In this document: one piece after another, positions 16,379 through 25,324 of the stretch | How positions within the stretch are numbered: position 1 is the first letter of the stretch | How the letters are laid out: every line of letters starts with the position of its first letter | Source of the DNA: Geomonas limicola | GTDB lineage: Bacteria > Desulfobacterota > Desulfuromonadia > Geobacterales > Geobacteraceae | Length of the DNA stretch: 64,000 nucleotides | Direction of reading: 5' to 3' | NCBI RefSeq assembly: GCF_014193675.1 | Contig: NZ_BLXZ01000004.1 | Span: 1 to 64,000 of the forward strand | The notes under the pieces: generated by a model | Told to the model about the DNA's origin: nothing | Seen by the model: only the letters and a program-made list of their open reading frames with translations | Database searches by the model: none | Translations under genes and position numbers: made by a program

Positions 16379-18580
16379 CTATCCGTTATGCGAAATCAAT
16401 GCCAGGGGGATGAGGGGCTGGCGGAAGGAGCGCTCGTCGTCCAGGTGCGCCAGCAACCCGGCGCTGAGGCTCTGGGGGGGGAGGGTGGCGATCCGCTCGA
16501 GGAGCCGGGCCAGCGCGTCCCTGCGGAAGAGGACCGTGGCACAGAGGGCCAGAGGGTCGGCGAAGCCGGCGTTGGCAGCCAGCAGGGTGTCGAGGTCGGG
16601 GGTCGGGGTGCGCTTGGTCCAGAATTCCTGGTCCACCACCCCTTCGGGGGTCAAGGTCCAGATGCCGGAGCGGACCCCGTCGAGTTCCAGCCGGGGGTCG
16701 GCCAGCAGCTGGTCGAGGGCACCCGAGAGGAAGGCCTCGTCGTGGTAGACCTCGGGGGGGGCGATGAGGACGTACTGCTCCTCGAGGCCCGCCACCAGGG
16801 GGGCCAGCGCCTCCGGCAGCCTCCCCGGGGCCGCGCTCCCGGCAAAAGGGTAGCGCGTCAGCCGGGTGTGCCGGCTGCGCTCCTGCCAGGAGGGGAAGGG
16901 GCTGCGCTGCGCCCCGCCCGGGCGCTCCGGCTCCAGGACGGCGACGGCGGGCGCCAGGCGCGAGGCGGCCCAGACGCGCGAGCGGGCCCGCACCCACTGG
17001 CGCTCCCTGGCGAGTTCGGCCTGGTAGCCGGCGACGAACTCCTGCTCCTCCTCGGCCGGGTAAACCGGGTCGGCCGGCCCGGGGCCGCGGTTTATCGGGG
17101 TGTTCTCCAGGACGCTGCGGCAGACCCGGTCCAGCTCGGGGTCGACGCCGCGGCTCAGTTCGTCCAGGGACTGGATCCTCAGGTCCATCTGGTAGTTGTC
17201 CTTGATGCCGAAGGAGCGAAACTGCAGGGAGAGCCGGTAGATGTAGGCGTAGACGAAGCGGAAGCTGCGCACCAGGTCGGCGGCGTCGAGCGCGTCGGTC
17301 TGCTCGTAGAGCCGGTCGATGAGTGCCGCGACCTCCTCGGGGCGGTCGGGGACCTCGTGGCGCATCGCCCTGCTGAACGGGCACTGCGGGAGCGCCGCGG
17401 CCGCGACACCTCGCCCGGCCGCCTCGTACCCCACGGAGCTGAAGTAGGAGATCACGCCGTCCACGTTGCGCAAGAGCGCGTAGCTGCTGAGTGCCTCGTG
17501 GGGCATGACGACCCGCACGTTGGCCGGCGCTTTCCAGGCCTGCTGGTAGGCGCGGGTCAGGTAGTAGTTCTCGGGGGGTTCCTGGGCGTTGCCCGCCATG
17601 TGCGGGTGGTGCCGGATCACCAGGTAGTCGCTGCGCTTGCGGTAGAGCTCGATCAGGGTATCGATCCGGTCGAACTGGGTGGTCACCTCCGAGTAGCCGC
17701 CGCAGTAGGCCCCCTCCGATTCCCCCGAGGTGAAGACGGCCAGGACCCGCGCCCCTTCGGGGATCCTCAGGGTGTGGCGGATGGTGTGGAACTCGTTGCG
17801 GACGTCCGAGAAGGCGGGGTAGTTGAGGTCGCGCCCCTGCTCCCGGTTGCGCAGGTAGCCAAGCGCCGCGCCAAGCTGCTCCCGGGAGAGCCGGACCTCG
17901 CGCCAGGCGTCGTAGATCTCGAAGATCGGCTCGGTATCCAGGCAGGTGCGGTTGTTGTAGAGCACGAAGGAGTCGTCGAAGCAGCCCCGCTCGTGGGTGA
18001 TCTCCTCGATCCTAAGTTCCCGGGTCACCTCGTAGGCCACCCGGTAGGGGGTGAAGCGGGTGTTGAAGATGAAGACGGCACGAGGCTGCTGCTCGGTCAT
18101 GAGCCGCTTCAGGGCCCAGTAGGTCAACAGCGCACTCTTTAAAAAGCTGCGGTGCACCTCGCGCACCTGCGGGAGCACGAGCCCCTTGTCGGTGATCCGG
18201 AAGTAGGAAAAGATCGAGGAGATCACCCAGTAGCCGACGGGGAGCTCCCCGTAGCGGGCGTTCAGGTAGTCTGCCGGGTCGAGCCCGGCCGCCCAGGCCT
18301 CGGCGGCCTGGTGGTCCTGCGGCGTCAGGTAGCCGCTCATCTGCAGGCGGGGGAGTCCGAAGGCGTCGAAGAAACGCTCCCCGGCCTCCTGGCACCCCCG
18401 GCAGTCCTCGGCGCTGCGCTCGCCCGACCAGGCGAGGATGTCGCAGTGCCGGTACAGGCCGTCGCAGCGCACTACGGCCGGGTCGAGGCCGGCCTGGCGG
18501 AACCTGGTGGCGAAGATGGCATCCAGCTGGTTGTGGACCGCGTAGCTGCCGAAGGGGACGAAGAAGAGAATCCGGTCCAT
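16379..18580 (-). CDS. Capsule-synthesis-like (GT-B) glycosyltransferase, candidate nonulosonate transferase
   Basis: The 733-residue protein begins at ATG 18578-18580 with AGGATC upstream. The body resembles the capsule polysaccharide/KpsC-KpsS group: ERGCFDDSF near 200, a Rossmann strand VLAVFTSGESEG near 285, IRHHPH near 325, and a donor-site segment VDGVISYFSSVGYEAAGRGV near 375. The last 150 residues look like a partial GT2-like domain (YVLIAPPEVYHDEAF). Members of this group use CMP-activated keto sugars. The gene lies just downstream of the CMP-pseudaminic acid pathway, and no Maf protein is visible, so it is my best candidate for the pseudaminic acid transferase. That assignment is inference. 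Confidence 0.6.
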   Translation of the reverse strand: MDRILFFVPFGSYAVHNQLDAIFATRFRQAGLDPAVVRCDGLYRHCDILAWSGERSAEDCRGCQEAGERFFDAFGLPRLQMSGYLTPQDHQAAEAWAAGLDPADYLNARYGELPVGYWVISSIFSYFRITDKGLVLPQVREVHRSFLKSALLTYWALKRLMTEQQPRAVFIFNTRFTPYRVAYEVTRELRIEEITHERGCFDDSFVLYNNRTCLDTEPIFEIYDAWREVRLSREQLGAALGYLRNREQGRDLNYPAFSDVRNEFHTIRHTLRIPEGARVLAVFTSGESEGAYCGGYSEVTTQFDRIDTLIELYRKRSDYLVIRHHPHMAGNAQEPPENYYLTRAYQQAWKAPANVRVVMPHEALSSYALLRNVDGVISYFSSVGYEAAGRGVAAAALPQCPFSRAMRHEVPDRPEEVAALIDRLYEQTDALDAADLVRSFRFVYAYIYRLSLQFRSFGIKDNYQMDLRIQSLDELSRGVDPELDRVCRSVLENTPINRGPGPADPVYPAEEEQEFVAGYQAELARERQWVRARSRVWAASRLAPAVAVLEPERPGGAQRSPFPSWQERSRHTRLTRYPFAGSAAPGRLPEALAPLVAGLEEQYVLIAPPEVYHDEAFLSGALDQLLADPRLELDGVRSGIWTLTPEGVVDQEFWTKRTPTPDLDTLLAANAGFADPLALCATVLFRRDALARLLERIATLPPQSLSAGLLAHLDDERSFRQPLIPLALISHNG

Positions 18581-18616
18581 GTCTTGATCCTGAAACGGGG
18601 GAGGGGCGTAGCGCCC

Positions 18617-20047
18617 CTAGCCGTTGTGCACGGCGGCAAGGCAGGTGTCAGGCGCGTTGTCCGCCTCCTCCTGCGAGGTGATGAAGGTGAAGGTCTTGAT
18701 GAGCTTGTCGCCCCCCAGCCCCAGGCCGAGCTTGTCCGAGATGCGCTGCAGGTGGCGGCGCACCTCGCCTACCAGCACCTCGTCGGTCATCCCGGTCAGG
18801 TTGTAGCGCAGGTCCTGGCGGTCCCCCATCTTCATCAGGTAGGCCTCCAGGTCGTCCGCGTACCCTTTCTCGCGGGCGGCGTCGAACATCGGGGTCCCCG
18901 GCTGCGGCAGGAGGTACCCGGTGCTCGGGAAGATGTTGAGCTCGTAGCAGAGGTCGAAGGTCTGGGCCAGGGTCTCCACGGTCTCCTCGGGGTAGCCGAT
19001 CACGATGCTGGTGAAGGTCTTGATGCCGGCGCGGTCCAGCGCCAGTTTCTGGGCGGCGAACTGCCCGACGGTGAGCTGCTTCCCCATCTTCTTCAGGATC
19101 TCCGGGCTCCCCGACTCGAGCGAGTAGCCAAAACCTTGACAGCCGGCCGCCTTGACCTTGGCGAGCAGCGCCTCGTCCCCCTCGCCGAAGAGGTCGGAGC
19201 GGATGTCGGCGTTCCAGTAGAAGGTGAGGCCGCTGGCGAGGACGGCGTCGACGAACGCCTCGATGTGCGCCTTGCTGAAGAAGGTCAGCTCGTCGAAGAA
19301 GTTGATGTAGTTGACCCCGTAGCGCTCCTGCAAAAGGGCGATCTCCTCGAGGATCGACTCCGGCGAGCGGTAGCGGTACTTGGTGTACTGGAAGACGTGG
19401 TAGCAAAAAGTGCAGCGGAAGGGGCAGCCGCGCGCGGTGTTCACCACGAAGGCCCGGATCTCCTCCCGGGGGACCGGGTAGGGCTCGGGGACGTCCTGCA
19501 GGGACTTCTCGATGTAGTACCTGACGTCGAAGAGCTCCCAGTTGGGGTAACCCACCGACTCGATGGGGAGCGGCGCCGCGAAGCCGGTGTCAAAATACCG
19601 ACCGTCCTGGCGGAACACGATCCCTTTCACCTCGTCAAGGGGGCGGCCGGAGCGGCGGGCGTCCAGGAGGTCCAAGAAGGCGGTCTCCCCCTCTCCCTTC
19701 AGGGCCACGTCCACCTCGGTTTGCTCCAGGAGGAATTCGGAGATGGAGGAGGCGACCGAGTTGCCGGCCACGATGAGGGCCCCGGGGTTGGTGCTGCGAG
19801 CCAGCGCCGCCAGGCTCTTGGCGAACTTGTAGCCGGAGACCAGGGTCCCCAGGGCGATCACGTCGTAGTCCTTGGCGCGCAGGAGCTCCGCCACCTGGTC
19901 ATCCGTATAGCGGTGCCGGTCGATGTCGATCAGGTCGAAGCCGTAGCCAGCCTTTTCCAGCGCGGTGGCCACGTAGGCCAGCCCGATCGGGAAGTTCGGC
20001 TTGTCCATGTAGGGTCGGATGCAGATGTTGATGAGCGCGATGTTCAT
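18617..20047 (-). CDS. B12-binding-domain radical SAM protein
   Basis: I chose ATG 20045-20047, preceded by AAAGGAA with 8 nt spacing; the longer open frame reaches into pseI. The product has 476 residues. An N-terminal Rossmann cobalamin-binding-like domain (about 1-160) is followed by a radical SAM TIM barrel with CPFRCTFC (Cys208, Cys212, Cys215) and a C-terminal extension. Family members do C-methylation, epimerisation or other radical chemistry on sugars, lipids or cofactors; the substrate is unknown. It sits between pseI and a glycosyltransferase in the same operon, so it may modify the nonulosonic acid or another glycan sugar. Confidence 0.8.
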   Translation of the reverse strand: MNIALINICIRPYMDKPNFPIGLAYVATALEKAGYGFDLIDIDRHRYTDDQVAELLRAKDYDVIALGTLVSGYKFAKSLAALARSTNPGALIVAGNSVASSISEFLLEQTEVDVALKGEGETAFLDLLDARRSGRPLDEVKGIVFRQDGRYFDTGFAAPLPIESVGYPNWELFDVRYYIEKSLQDVPEPYPVPREEIRAFVVNTARGCPFRCTFCYHVFQYTKYRYRSPESILEEIALLQERYGVNYINFFDELTFFSKAHIEAFVDAVLASGLTFYWNADIRSDLFGEGDEALLAKVKAAGCQGFGYSLESGSPEILKKMGKQLTVGQFAAQKLALDRAGIKTFTSIVIGYPEETVETLAQTFDLCYELNIFPSTGYLLPQPGTPMFDAAREKGYADDLEAYLMKMGDRQDLRYNLTGMTDEVLVGEVRRHLQRISDKLGLGLGGDKLIKTFTFITSQEEADNAPDTCLAAVHNG

Positions 20048-20070
20048 GGCGGTTCCTTTGCGGGCCGGCG

Positions 20071-21120
20071 CTAGACCAGGTCCCAGCTGAGCGGGGTCCC
20101 CTTGGGGGCGTCCCGGGTGATCTTTCTGCCGAGCATGAGCTCGTAGTACTTGGGGGGGAGTCCGAAACCGGGGCGCACCACGCGCAGGTTCTCGGGGGTG
20201 AAGCTCTCCCCGGCGCGCATGTCCCGGGCCAGGTAGAGCGAGCGCCGGAACTGGAGCGAGGCCTTTTCCTTCGCGGTCGGGCCGTAGCTCACCGTCCCCA
20301 GGGCCTGCCAGCCCCGCTCGGTCTCCTGGACCAGGGCGGCGAGTTCCGCCGGCTCCAGCGAGAAAGCAGAATCTATGCCACCGTCTGCCCGGCACAGGGT
20401 GAAGTGCTTCTCGATCACGGTTGCCCCGAGCGCCACGGCGGCGAGCGCCGCCCCGATCCCCAGGGTGTGGTCCGAGAGCCCCACCTCGACCCCGAACAAC
20501 TCGCGCAGATGCGGGATGGTGCGCAGGTTGGAGAACTCGGGGGTCGCCGGGTAGCTGCTGGTGCACTTCAAGAGCACGAGTTCCCGACACCCCGCCGCGC
20601 GGGCGGTGGTCACCGCCTCGTCCAGCTCGGCGAGACTTGCCATACCGGTGGAGATGATGAGCGGCTTCCCGGTCGCCGCCGCCTTACGGATCAGCGGGAG
20701 GTGCACGTTCTCGAAGGAGGCGATCTTGTAGGCCGGGGCGCCCAGCTCCTCGAGGAAGTCGACCGCGCTCTCGTCGAAGGGGGTGCTGAAGCAGAGCACG
20801 CCGAGTTCGCGGCAGCGCTCAAAGATCGCCGCGTGCCACTCGTAGGGGGTGGAGGCCTGCCGGTAGAGCTGGTGCAGGTTGGCGCCGTCCCACAGGCTCT
20901 CCCGGTTGCAGATCCGGAAATCCCCCTCCTGGACGTCCAGGGTGATGGTATCCGCGGTGTAGGTCTGCAGCTTAAGGGCGTGGGCTCCGGACCGGGCCGC
21001 TGCCTCGACGATCTCGAGGGCGCGCTCCAGCGACTGGTTGTGGTTGCCGGACATCTCCGCGATGACCAGCGGCGGCTGCGCGCTTCCGATGCGCCGGCCC
21101 CCTATGGTAACGCCGCTCAT
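20071..21120 (-). CDS. pseI: Pseudaminic acid synthase PseI
   Basis: PseI condenses phosphoenolpyruvate with 2,4-diacetamido-2,4,6-trideoxy-L-altrose to form pseudaminic acid. The 349-residue protein starts at ATG 21118-21120 (GGAGG 7 nt upstream) and overlaps pseH by ATGA. The N-terminal NeuB barrel carries IAEMSGNHNQS (20-30), LKLQTYTADTITLD, STPFDESAVDFLEEL and STGMASL. SDHTLGIG and EKHFTL line the PEP site. The last 60 residues are the SAF antifreeze-like domain (RSLYLARDMRAGE). SGNHN rather than the sialate-type GCNH favours PseI over NeuB or LegI. Confidence 0.93.
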   Translation of the reverse strand: MSGVTIGGRRIGSAQPPLVIAEMSGNHNQSLERALEIVEAAARSGAHALKLQTYTADTITLDVQEGDFRICNRESLWDGANLHQLYRQASTPYEWHAAIFERCRELGVLCFSTPFDESAVDFLEELGAPAYKIASFENVHLPLIRKAAATGKPLIISTGMASLAELDEAVTTARAAGCRELVLLKCTSSYPATPEFSNLRTIPHLRELFGVEVGLSDHTLGIGAALAAVALGATVIEKHFTLCRADGGIDSAFSLEPAELAALVQETERGWQALGTVSYGPTAKEKASLQFRRSLYLARDMRAGESFTPENLRVVRPGFGLPPKYYELMLGRKITRDAPKGTPLSWDLV

Positions 21121-21677
21121 AAGCTCCCTCCTGCCGTAAAGATCCTGGCCGCCAGGGCGGCCTTGTTCTCCTGCCACGTATCGCTAAAGAGCGCGAAGCA
21201 GAGAACGTCGTGGTAACAGCCGTTTTTCAGCACGTGGGCGGCAAAACGCCCCTCCTGTGTGAAACCGAGCCGGGTGTGGTAGCGGACGCTCCCCTCGTTG
21301 AAGGCGAAGGCCTCGGCGCACAGCTTGCGGAACCCCTGGCGCTCGAAGATGTACTCCAGGGCCAGGAACCCCATGGCGGACCCCGCGCCGCGCGGCAGGT
21401 CTTCGGCCCCCAGGTAGAAGCCCCAGTGGCAGCGGTTACTGGTCCGGTCCACCTGGGAGAAGCTCTTCAGGCCGGCCGGCATACCGCGGTATTCGAAGAT
21501 GAGTGTGGCGGGGAAGGGGGCCTCCTGGCTGCGCCTGAACCAGGCGCGATGCTCCTCCTCGCTGATCAGGTGGTCGGTGTACATGCAGGCGCGCACCCGG
21601 TCCGAGTTGCGCCAGGCGAGCACCAGGTCGAGATCCCCCTCGGCTAAGGGGCGCAGCAGGCAGTCGTCGCGGTTCAT
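21117..21677 (-). CDS. pseH: UDP-4-amino-4,6-dideoxy-N-acetyl-altrosamine N-acetyltransferase PseH (GNAT)
   Basis: This 186-residue GNAT-family protein starts at ATG 21675-21677 inside the end of pseG (ATGA overlap) and ends by overlapping pseI in the same way. Features: LRPLAEGDLDLVLAWRNSDRVR at the N-terminus, HRAWF, the acetyl-CoA loop near GAGSAMGFLALEY, and FAFNEGSVRYHTRLGF. PseH acetylates the 4-amino group of the PseC product, the third step to pseudaminic acid. Position between pseG and pseI supports the call. Confidence 0.88.
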   Translation of the reverse strand: MNRDDCLLRPLAEGDLDLVLAWRNSDRVRACMYTDHLISEEEHRAWFRRSQEAPFPATLIFEYRGMPAGLKSFSQVDRTSNRCHWGFYLGAEDLPRGAGSAMGFLALEYIFERQGFRKLCAEAFAFNEGSVRYHTRLGFTQEGRFAAHVLKNGCYHDVLCFALFSDTWQENKAALAARIFTAGGSL

Positions 21678-22723
21678 GGGGTACCTCGGGTAAGGGCGTT
21701 GTAGAGCTCGTCGGAGAGGGCGCCGTGGCGCGGGGGGAAAAAGGCGAGGCAGCGATTCGCCATAGCCTCGAGCTCGGCCGGGGCGGCGAGTGCCGCGCGA
21801 AGCGCCCGGGCGAGGACGGCGCTGGTCACCTCGTAGGAGCTCCCCAGGAGCCGGGCGAGCCCGGCGCGGTCGGCGGCCAAGGCCGGGGCCTCCTGGTTGG
21901 CGGCCACGGTGACGGTCAGGGTCGGGAGCCCCAGGAAACAGCGCTCCCAGGCGCTCCCTCCGCCGGCCCCCAGGGCCAGGTCGGCCTGCGCCATGAGCCG
22001 GGCCATCTCGAAACTCTGGCGCTGGAACGAGGCACGGGGGAGCTTCTGGCACTGCGCCTCGAGGTCGGCCCAGTGCGGGTTCGAGCCTCCCGCCACCACG
22101 TCGATCTCCAGCCCGGCAAACTCGGGGAGCGCCAGGGCCTCGAGCGCCTTTGCGGTCTCGCCGGTCGGGTCACTCCCCCCGAAACAGACCAGGATGCGCT
22201 CCACGGTACCGTCCCGGGGGGGGAGGGCGGCGCGCTGTGCCACGAACTCCCCGCGCAAGAGGGCGTGGGCCGGCCCGATAAGGAGGCGGGTCTCTTCCGG
22301 CACCAGGCCGCGGTAGCGCAGCTCCATCCCCTCGACGAGGTTCTGGTCCAGCAGGAGGTCGCAGTCGTGGGGGCGGTCGGCCAGGTCGTCGATCACCATG
22401 AGGCGCCGCACCCCGGGGCGCACAAGCCGCTCCCAGGCGGCGTCCAGGCGGTAGTGGTCCACGACCAGCCAGTCGGGGCGTCCCCCAATGAGGCGGGCGG
22501 TCTGTGCGGCGTCCTCTGCCGGGTCGCCGGGTGCCGGGCCGGCAAGCGGCAGCACCCGCACCCCCCGGGCCGCGGCCAGTTCGGCCAGGTGCTCCGGCAG
22601 GTCCCGGCTCACCAGGGAGAACTCCCCGCCGCGCGGGGCGAGCGCCTCGACCAGGGCCAGGGTGCGCATGACGTGACCGCTTCCCAGCTCCTGCGAGGCG
22701 TCGGCGCGGATGACGAGCCTCAC
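21674..22723 (-). CDS. pseG: UDP-2,4-diacetamido-2,4,6-trideoxy-altropyranose hydrolase PseG
   Basis: The start is GTG 22721-22723, overlapping the hisF stop as GTGA; the open frame upstream is the hisF shadow. The product has 349 residues. The N-terminus has the PseG signature RADAS-x-x-x-GSGHVMR, with His17 at the position of the catalytic base in Campylobacter PseG. VVDHYRLDAAWE, the Asp-rich DLLLDQN segment, CFGGSDPTGET and GAGGGSAWERCFLGLPTL form the GT-B type UDP-binding region. It hydrolyses UDP from the diacetamido sugar before PseI acts. Confidence 0.92.
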   Translation of the reverse strand: MRLVIRADASQELGSGHVMRTLALVEALAPRGGEFSLVSRDLPEHLAELAAARGVRVLPLAGPAPGDPAEDAAQTARLIGGRPDWLVVDHYRLDAAWERLVRPGVRRLMVIDDLADRPHDCDLLLDQNLVEGMELRYRGLVPEETRLLIGPAHALLRGEFVAQRAALPPRDGTVERILVCFGGSDPTGETAKALEALALPEFAGLEIDVVAGGSNPHWADLEAQCQKLPRASFQRQSFEMARLMAQADLALGAGGGSAWERCFLGLPTLTVTVAANQEAPALAADRAGLARLLGSSYEVTSAVLARALRAALAAPAELEAMANRCLAFFPPRHGALSDELYNALTRGTP

Positions 22724-23493
22724 GGCGCCACCCGCACGTTGCGCACCGGGATCCCTTGGGCCGCCAGGAACTTCTTGGCCTCCAGCGGGGTCTGTTCGGT
22801 GAAGTGGAAGATGCTGGCGGCGGCGACCGCGGCGGCCCCGCCCACCGTGAGGGCCTCGTGGAGGTGGCCGTAGTTCCCCGCCCCTCCCGAGGCGATCACC
22901 GGGATCTTCACCCGGTCGGCGACCAGGCGGATCAGCTCCAAGTCGTAGCCGGTCATGGTGCCGTCGCGCTCCACCGAGGTGATCAGGATCTCCCCGGCCC
23001 CCCGGCGCTCCAGCTCCTCGGCCCACTCCCCGGGCTCCCGGCCGGTGTCGGCGCTCCCGCTGCGGCTGAGGCAGCGGTAGCTGCCGTCGGGGTTGCGGCT
23101 GGCATCGATACTGGCGACCACGCACTGCGCGCCGAAGCGCTCCGCCGCCTGCTCGATGAGGGTCGGGCGCTCGTAGGCGGCCGAGTTGATGCTCACCTTG
23201 TCGGCTCCCGCCCGTAAGAGTTCCTTGATCTCGGCGAGTTCGCGGATCCCGCCCCCCACGGTGAGCGGCACGAAACACTCGGCGGAGAACTCGCGCACCT
23301 CCGCGAAGTCCGGGAGCCGCTCCTCCGAGGTCGCGGAGATGTCGACCACGATCAGCTCGTCGACCTGGCGGGTGTTGTAGACCTTGACCGCCGGCATGAT
23401 GGTGCCGACCCGGCGCCAGCTGTCGAAGCCGACCCCCTTGACCAGGCCGAGGTTTTTCCAGAGCAGCGTGGGGATGATGCGGACTTTGAGCAC
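22720..23493 (-). CDS. HisF-like cyclase subunit of the nonulosonate amidotransferase module
   Basis: This 257-residue TIM barrel is clearly HisF-like ([86 protein letters not shown]). It is not in a histidine operon: it sits between pseG and a hisH-like glutaminase, near pseA. HisF/HisH paralogs of this type accompany PseA/WbpG enzymes that build the acetamidino group on nonulosonic or uronic sugars, with HisH releasing ammonia. The start codon at 23491-23493 has a ribosome site AAGGTGG upstream. The stop overlaps pseG. Confidence 0.87.
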   Translation of the reverse strand: MLKVRIIPTLLWKNLGLVKGVGFDSWRRVGTIMPAVKVYNTRQVDELIVVDISATSEERLPDFAEVREFSAECFVPLTVGGGIRELAEIKELLRAGADKVSINSAAYERPTLIEQAAERFGAQCVVASIDASRNPDGSYRCLSRSGSADTGREPGEWAEELERRGAGEILITSVERDGTMTGYDLELIRLVADRVKIPVIASGGAGNYGHLHEALTVGGAAAVAAASIFHFTEQTPLEAKKFLAAQGIPVRNVRVAP

Positions 23494-23518
23494 GGGGCCA
23501 CCTTCTGGTGTTGGCTGG

Positions 23519-24133
23519 CTAGAGCGCCAGGAAGTTGCGGATCAACTGGAACCCGAAGCGGGAGCTCTTCTCCGGGTGAAACTGGGTGCCGAAGACGCTG
23601 CCGTGCCCCACCACCGAGACGAAGGAGCCGCAGTAGGGGGTCGTGGCGATTGTGGCGTCGGCGGTGCCGGGGACGAAGTGGTAGCTGTGCACGAAGTAGA
23701 AATCGGCCCGGTCCGGGATCCCCGCCAGGAGCGGGTTACTGCCGTCGTGGTGCACCTCGTTCCAGCCGACGTGGGGGATACGGGTCTGCGGGGAGTCCGG
23801 TACCAGGCGGAGCACCGTGCCGGGGATCAGGCCCAGCCCGGCGCGGGCGCCCCCCTCGGTGCCGTGGTCGGCCAGAAGCTGCATGCCGAGGCAGATCCCC
23901 AACAAGGGGAGCTTCTCCTCTGCGGTCGCCTGTTTCAGGGCGGGGAGCCACCCCCCCCGGGTCAGCGCCTCCATGCCGTCGGGGAAGGCTCCCACCCCCG
24001 GGAGCACCAGGTGGCTGGCGTGCCGGCACTCGCCCGGGTCCTCGGAGATGAAGACGTCTGCGCCGCACTCCTCGAAGGCGCGCCGCACCGAGCCGAGATT
24101 CCCCATGCCGTAGTCGATGATGAGAACAGACAT
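23519..24133 (-). CDS. HisH-like glutamine amidotransferase of the same module
   Basis: This 204-residue class I glutaminase carries the full triad: nucleophile Cys81 in GICLGMQLL, His186 and Glu188 in QFHPEKS. The N-terminus LIIDYGMGNLGSVRRAF is typical of HisH. It lies 25 nt upstream of the hisF-like gene and 16 nt downstream of pseA. It should release ammonia from glutamine for the PseA reaction rather than for histidine synthesis. Call is firm for family, inferred for pathway. Confidence 0.88.
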   Translation of the reverse strand: MSVLIIDYGMGNLGSVRRAFEECGADVFISEDPGECRHASHLVLPGVGAFPDGMEALTRGGWLPALKQATAEEKLPLLGICLGMQLLADHGTEGGARAGLGLIPGTVLRLVPDSPQTRIPHVGWNEVHHDGSNPLLAGIPDRADFYFVHSYHFVPGTADATIATTPYCGSFVSVVGHGSVFGTQFHPEKSSRFGFQLIRNFLAL

Positions 24134-24149
24134 CCTCCCCCCGTCCCGG

Positions 24150-25295
24150 CTAGACCGGGTAGTGCAGCTTGGTGAGGTTTCCCTGCTTGTCCTTCACCAG
24201 GTTGCCGCGGGCGTCGGTCTGGAACAGCTTCTTGTTGGTGAAGCGGTCGCAGACCTTGATGAACTCGTCCACGGTCAGGTCCAGGGGGGCCAGGATCTGC
24301 TCCAGCGGCTTGCCCAGGTAGGTCCAGGGGAACTTGCCGTCGTGCTTCCTGATCAGGTCGACGCCGTCCTGCCGGGTGATGCGCCCGCGGCGGATGTGCA
24401 GGCAGGCGTGGTCGGTGGCCCGCCCGAAGGCGAACTTCAGGTACTTGAAGTAGTCGTGGATCCCGGCCTGGCAGTTGTCCAGGTTCTCGTAGTTCAGGAA
24501 GGTGGTCTCGAGCGCAGTCGGGTAGCTGGAGAAGCCGTGCCCCTGCGAGATCAGCACGTTGGAGAGGCCGTCCCAGGGGATGTAGTAGCCAAGGAAGATG
24601 CCGGTCACCCCGACCCTCTTCAGCTCCTCGTCCGTCGGGTAGACGTAGGGGATCAGGTGGCGCTGCTCGATCTCCTCCATCCCGACCAGGTCGGAGACCC
24701 GCAGCCCCAAGAGCCCGCCGAACTCCTCGAGCCAGCGCCGGTTCAGCACGTTGTTCTCGCTCGCCGCGGCGGGGCCGCCGTACTCGTTCTGGGAGTTCTC
24801 ACCCCAGACGATGAGCGGCACCCCGTACTCGACGGCGGCGCGCACGGGAATCGTGAAGATGCCGACGTGCTCGGGCCAGGAGATGTCCCCCACCTGGGTG
24901 AGGCCGATCCGGTTCAATCGGCGCCTGACCACCTTGTTGGGGGAGAACTCGATGTAGTCGACCCCGAGGTTCTTGATGTTCTCGATGTTCTTGCGGCCGA
25001 TGTCGCTCAGGTCGCAGGTGGTGGCGGTGACGCAGAGCGGGTTCAGCCCGAGCTGCAGCATGCGGACCACCTGGGTGGTGCTGTCCTTGCCGCCGCTTAC
25101 CGGGACGATGCAGTCCCAGCGGGAGCCGTCCTTCACCCGGTAGCGCTCCAAAAGCTGCTGGAGTTCGCGGTAACGGGCGTCCCAGTCCACGGTGGCGCGA
25201 GACTCGTAGCTGCGGCAGGCGTTGCAGACCCCCTCTTCGTCGATGAAGAGATCCGGCTTGGTATCCGGCATGACACAACGGTTGCAGTAACGCAT
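24150..25295 (-). CDS. pseA: N-acetyl sugar amidotransferase PseA/WbpG type
   Basis: This 381-residue protein has the family pattern: a paired CxxC zinc site at the N-terminus (Cys4/Cys7 in YCNRCVMPDTKP, Cys24/Cys27), then the PP-loop ATP pyrophosphatase motif SGGKDST (67-73), and LDNCQAGIHDYFKYLKFAFG-type conserved sequence toward the C-terminus. PseA-like enzymes turn an N-acetyl group into acetamidino, giving Pse5Ac7Am in Campylobacter. With the adjacent hisH/hisF genes, the product here is probably an acetamidino-pseudaminic acid. ATG 25293-25295 has GGAGAG upstream. Confidence 0.9.
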   Translation of the reverse strand: MRYCNRCVMPDTKPDLFIDEEGVCNACRSYESRATVDWDARYRELQQLLERYRVKDGSRWDCIVPVSGGKDSTTQVVRMLQLGLNPLCVTATTCDLSDIGRKNIENIKNLGVDYIEFSPNKVVRRRLNRIGLTQVGDISWPEHVGIFTIPVRAAVEYGVPLIVWGENSQNEYGGPAAASENNVLNRRWLEEFGGLLGLRVSDLVGMEEIEQRHLIPYVYPTDEELKRVGVTGIFLGYYIPWDGLSNVLISQGHGFSSYPTALETTFLNYENLDNCQAGIHDYFKYLKFAFGRATDHACLHIRRGRITRQDGVDLIRKHDGKFPWTYLGKPLEQILAPLDLTVDEFIKVCDRFTNKKLFQTDARGNLVKDKQGNLTKLHYPV

Positions 25296-25324
25296 GGGTG
25301 GTTCTCTCCTTGATGCTCGTGGTG

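Noticed and set aside
15185..18142. A 985-codon plus-strand open frame, and a similar one at 5982-7916
   Set aside because: Both lie opposite genes with clear protein domains and have compositions typical of antisense shadows.
22720..24133. HisF and HisH as histidine biosynthesis genes
   Set aside because: No other his genes are present, and the pair is embedded in the pse operon beside pseA, where HisF/HisH paralogs supply ammonia for amidino-sugar formation.
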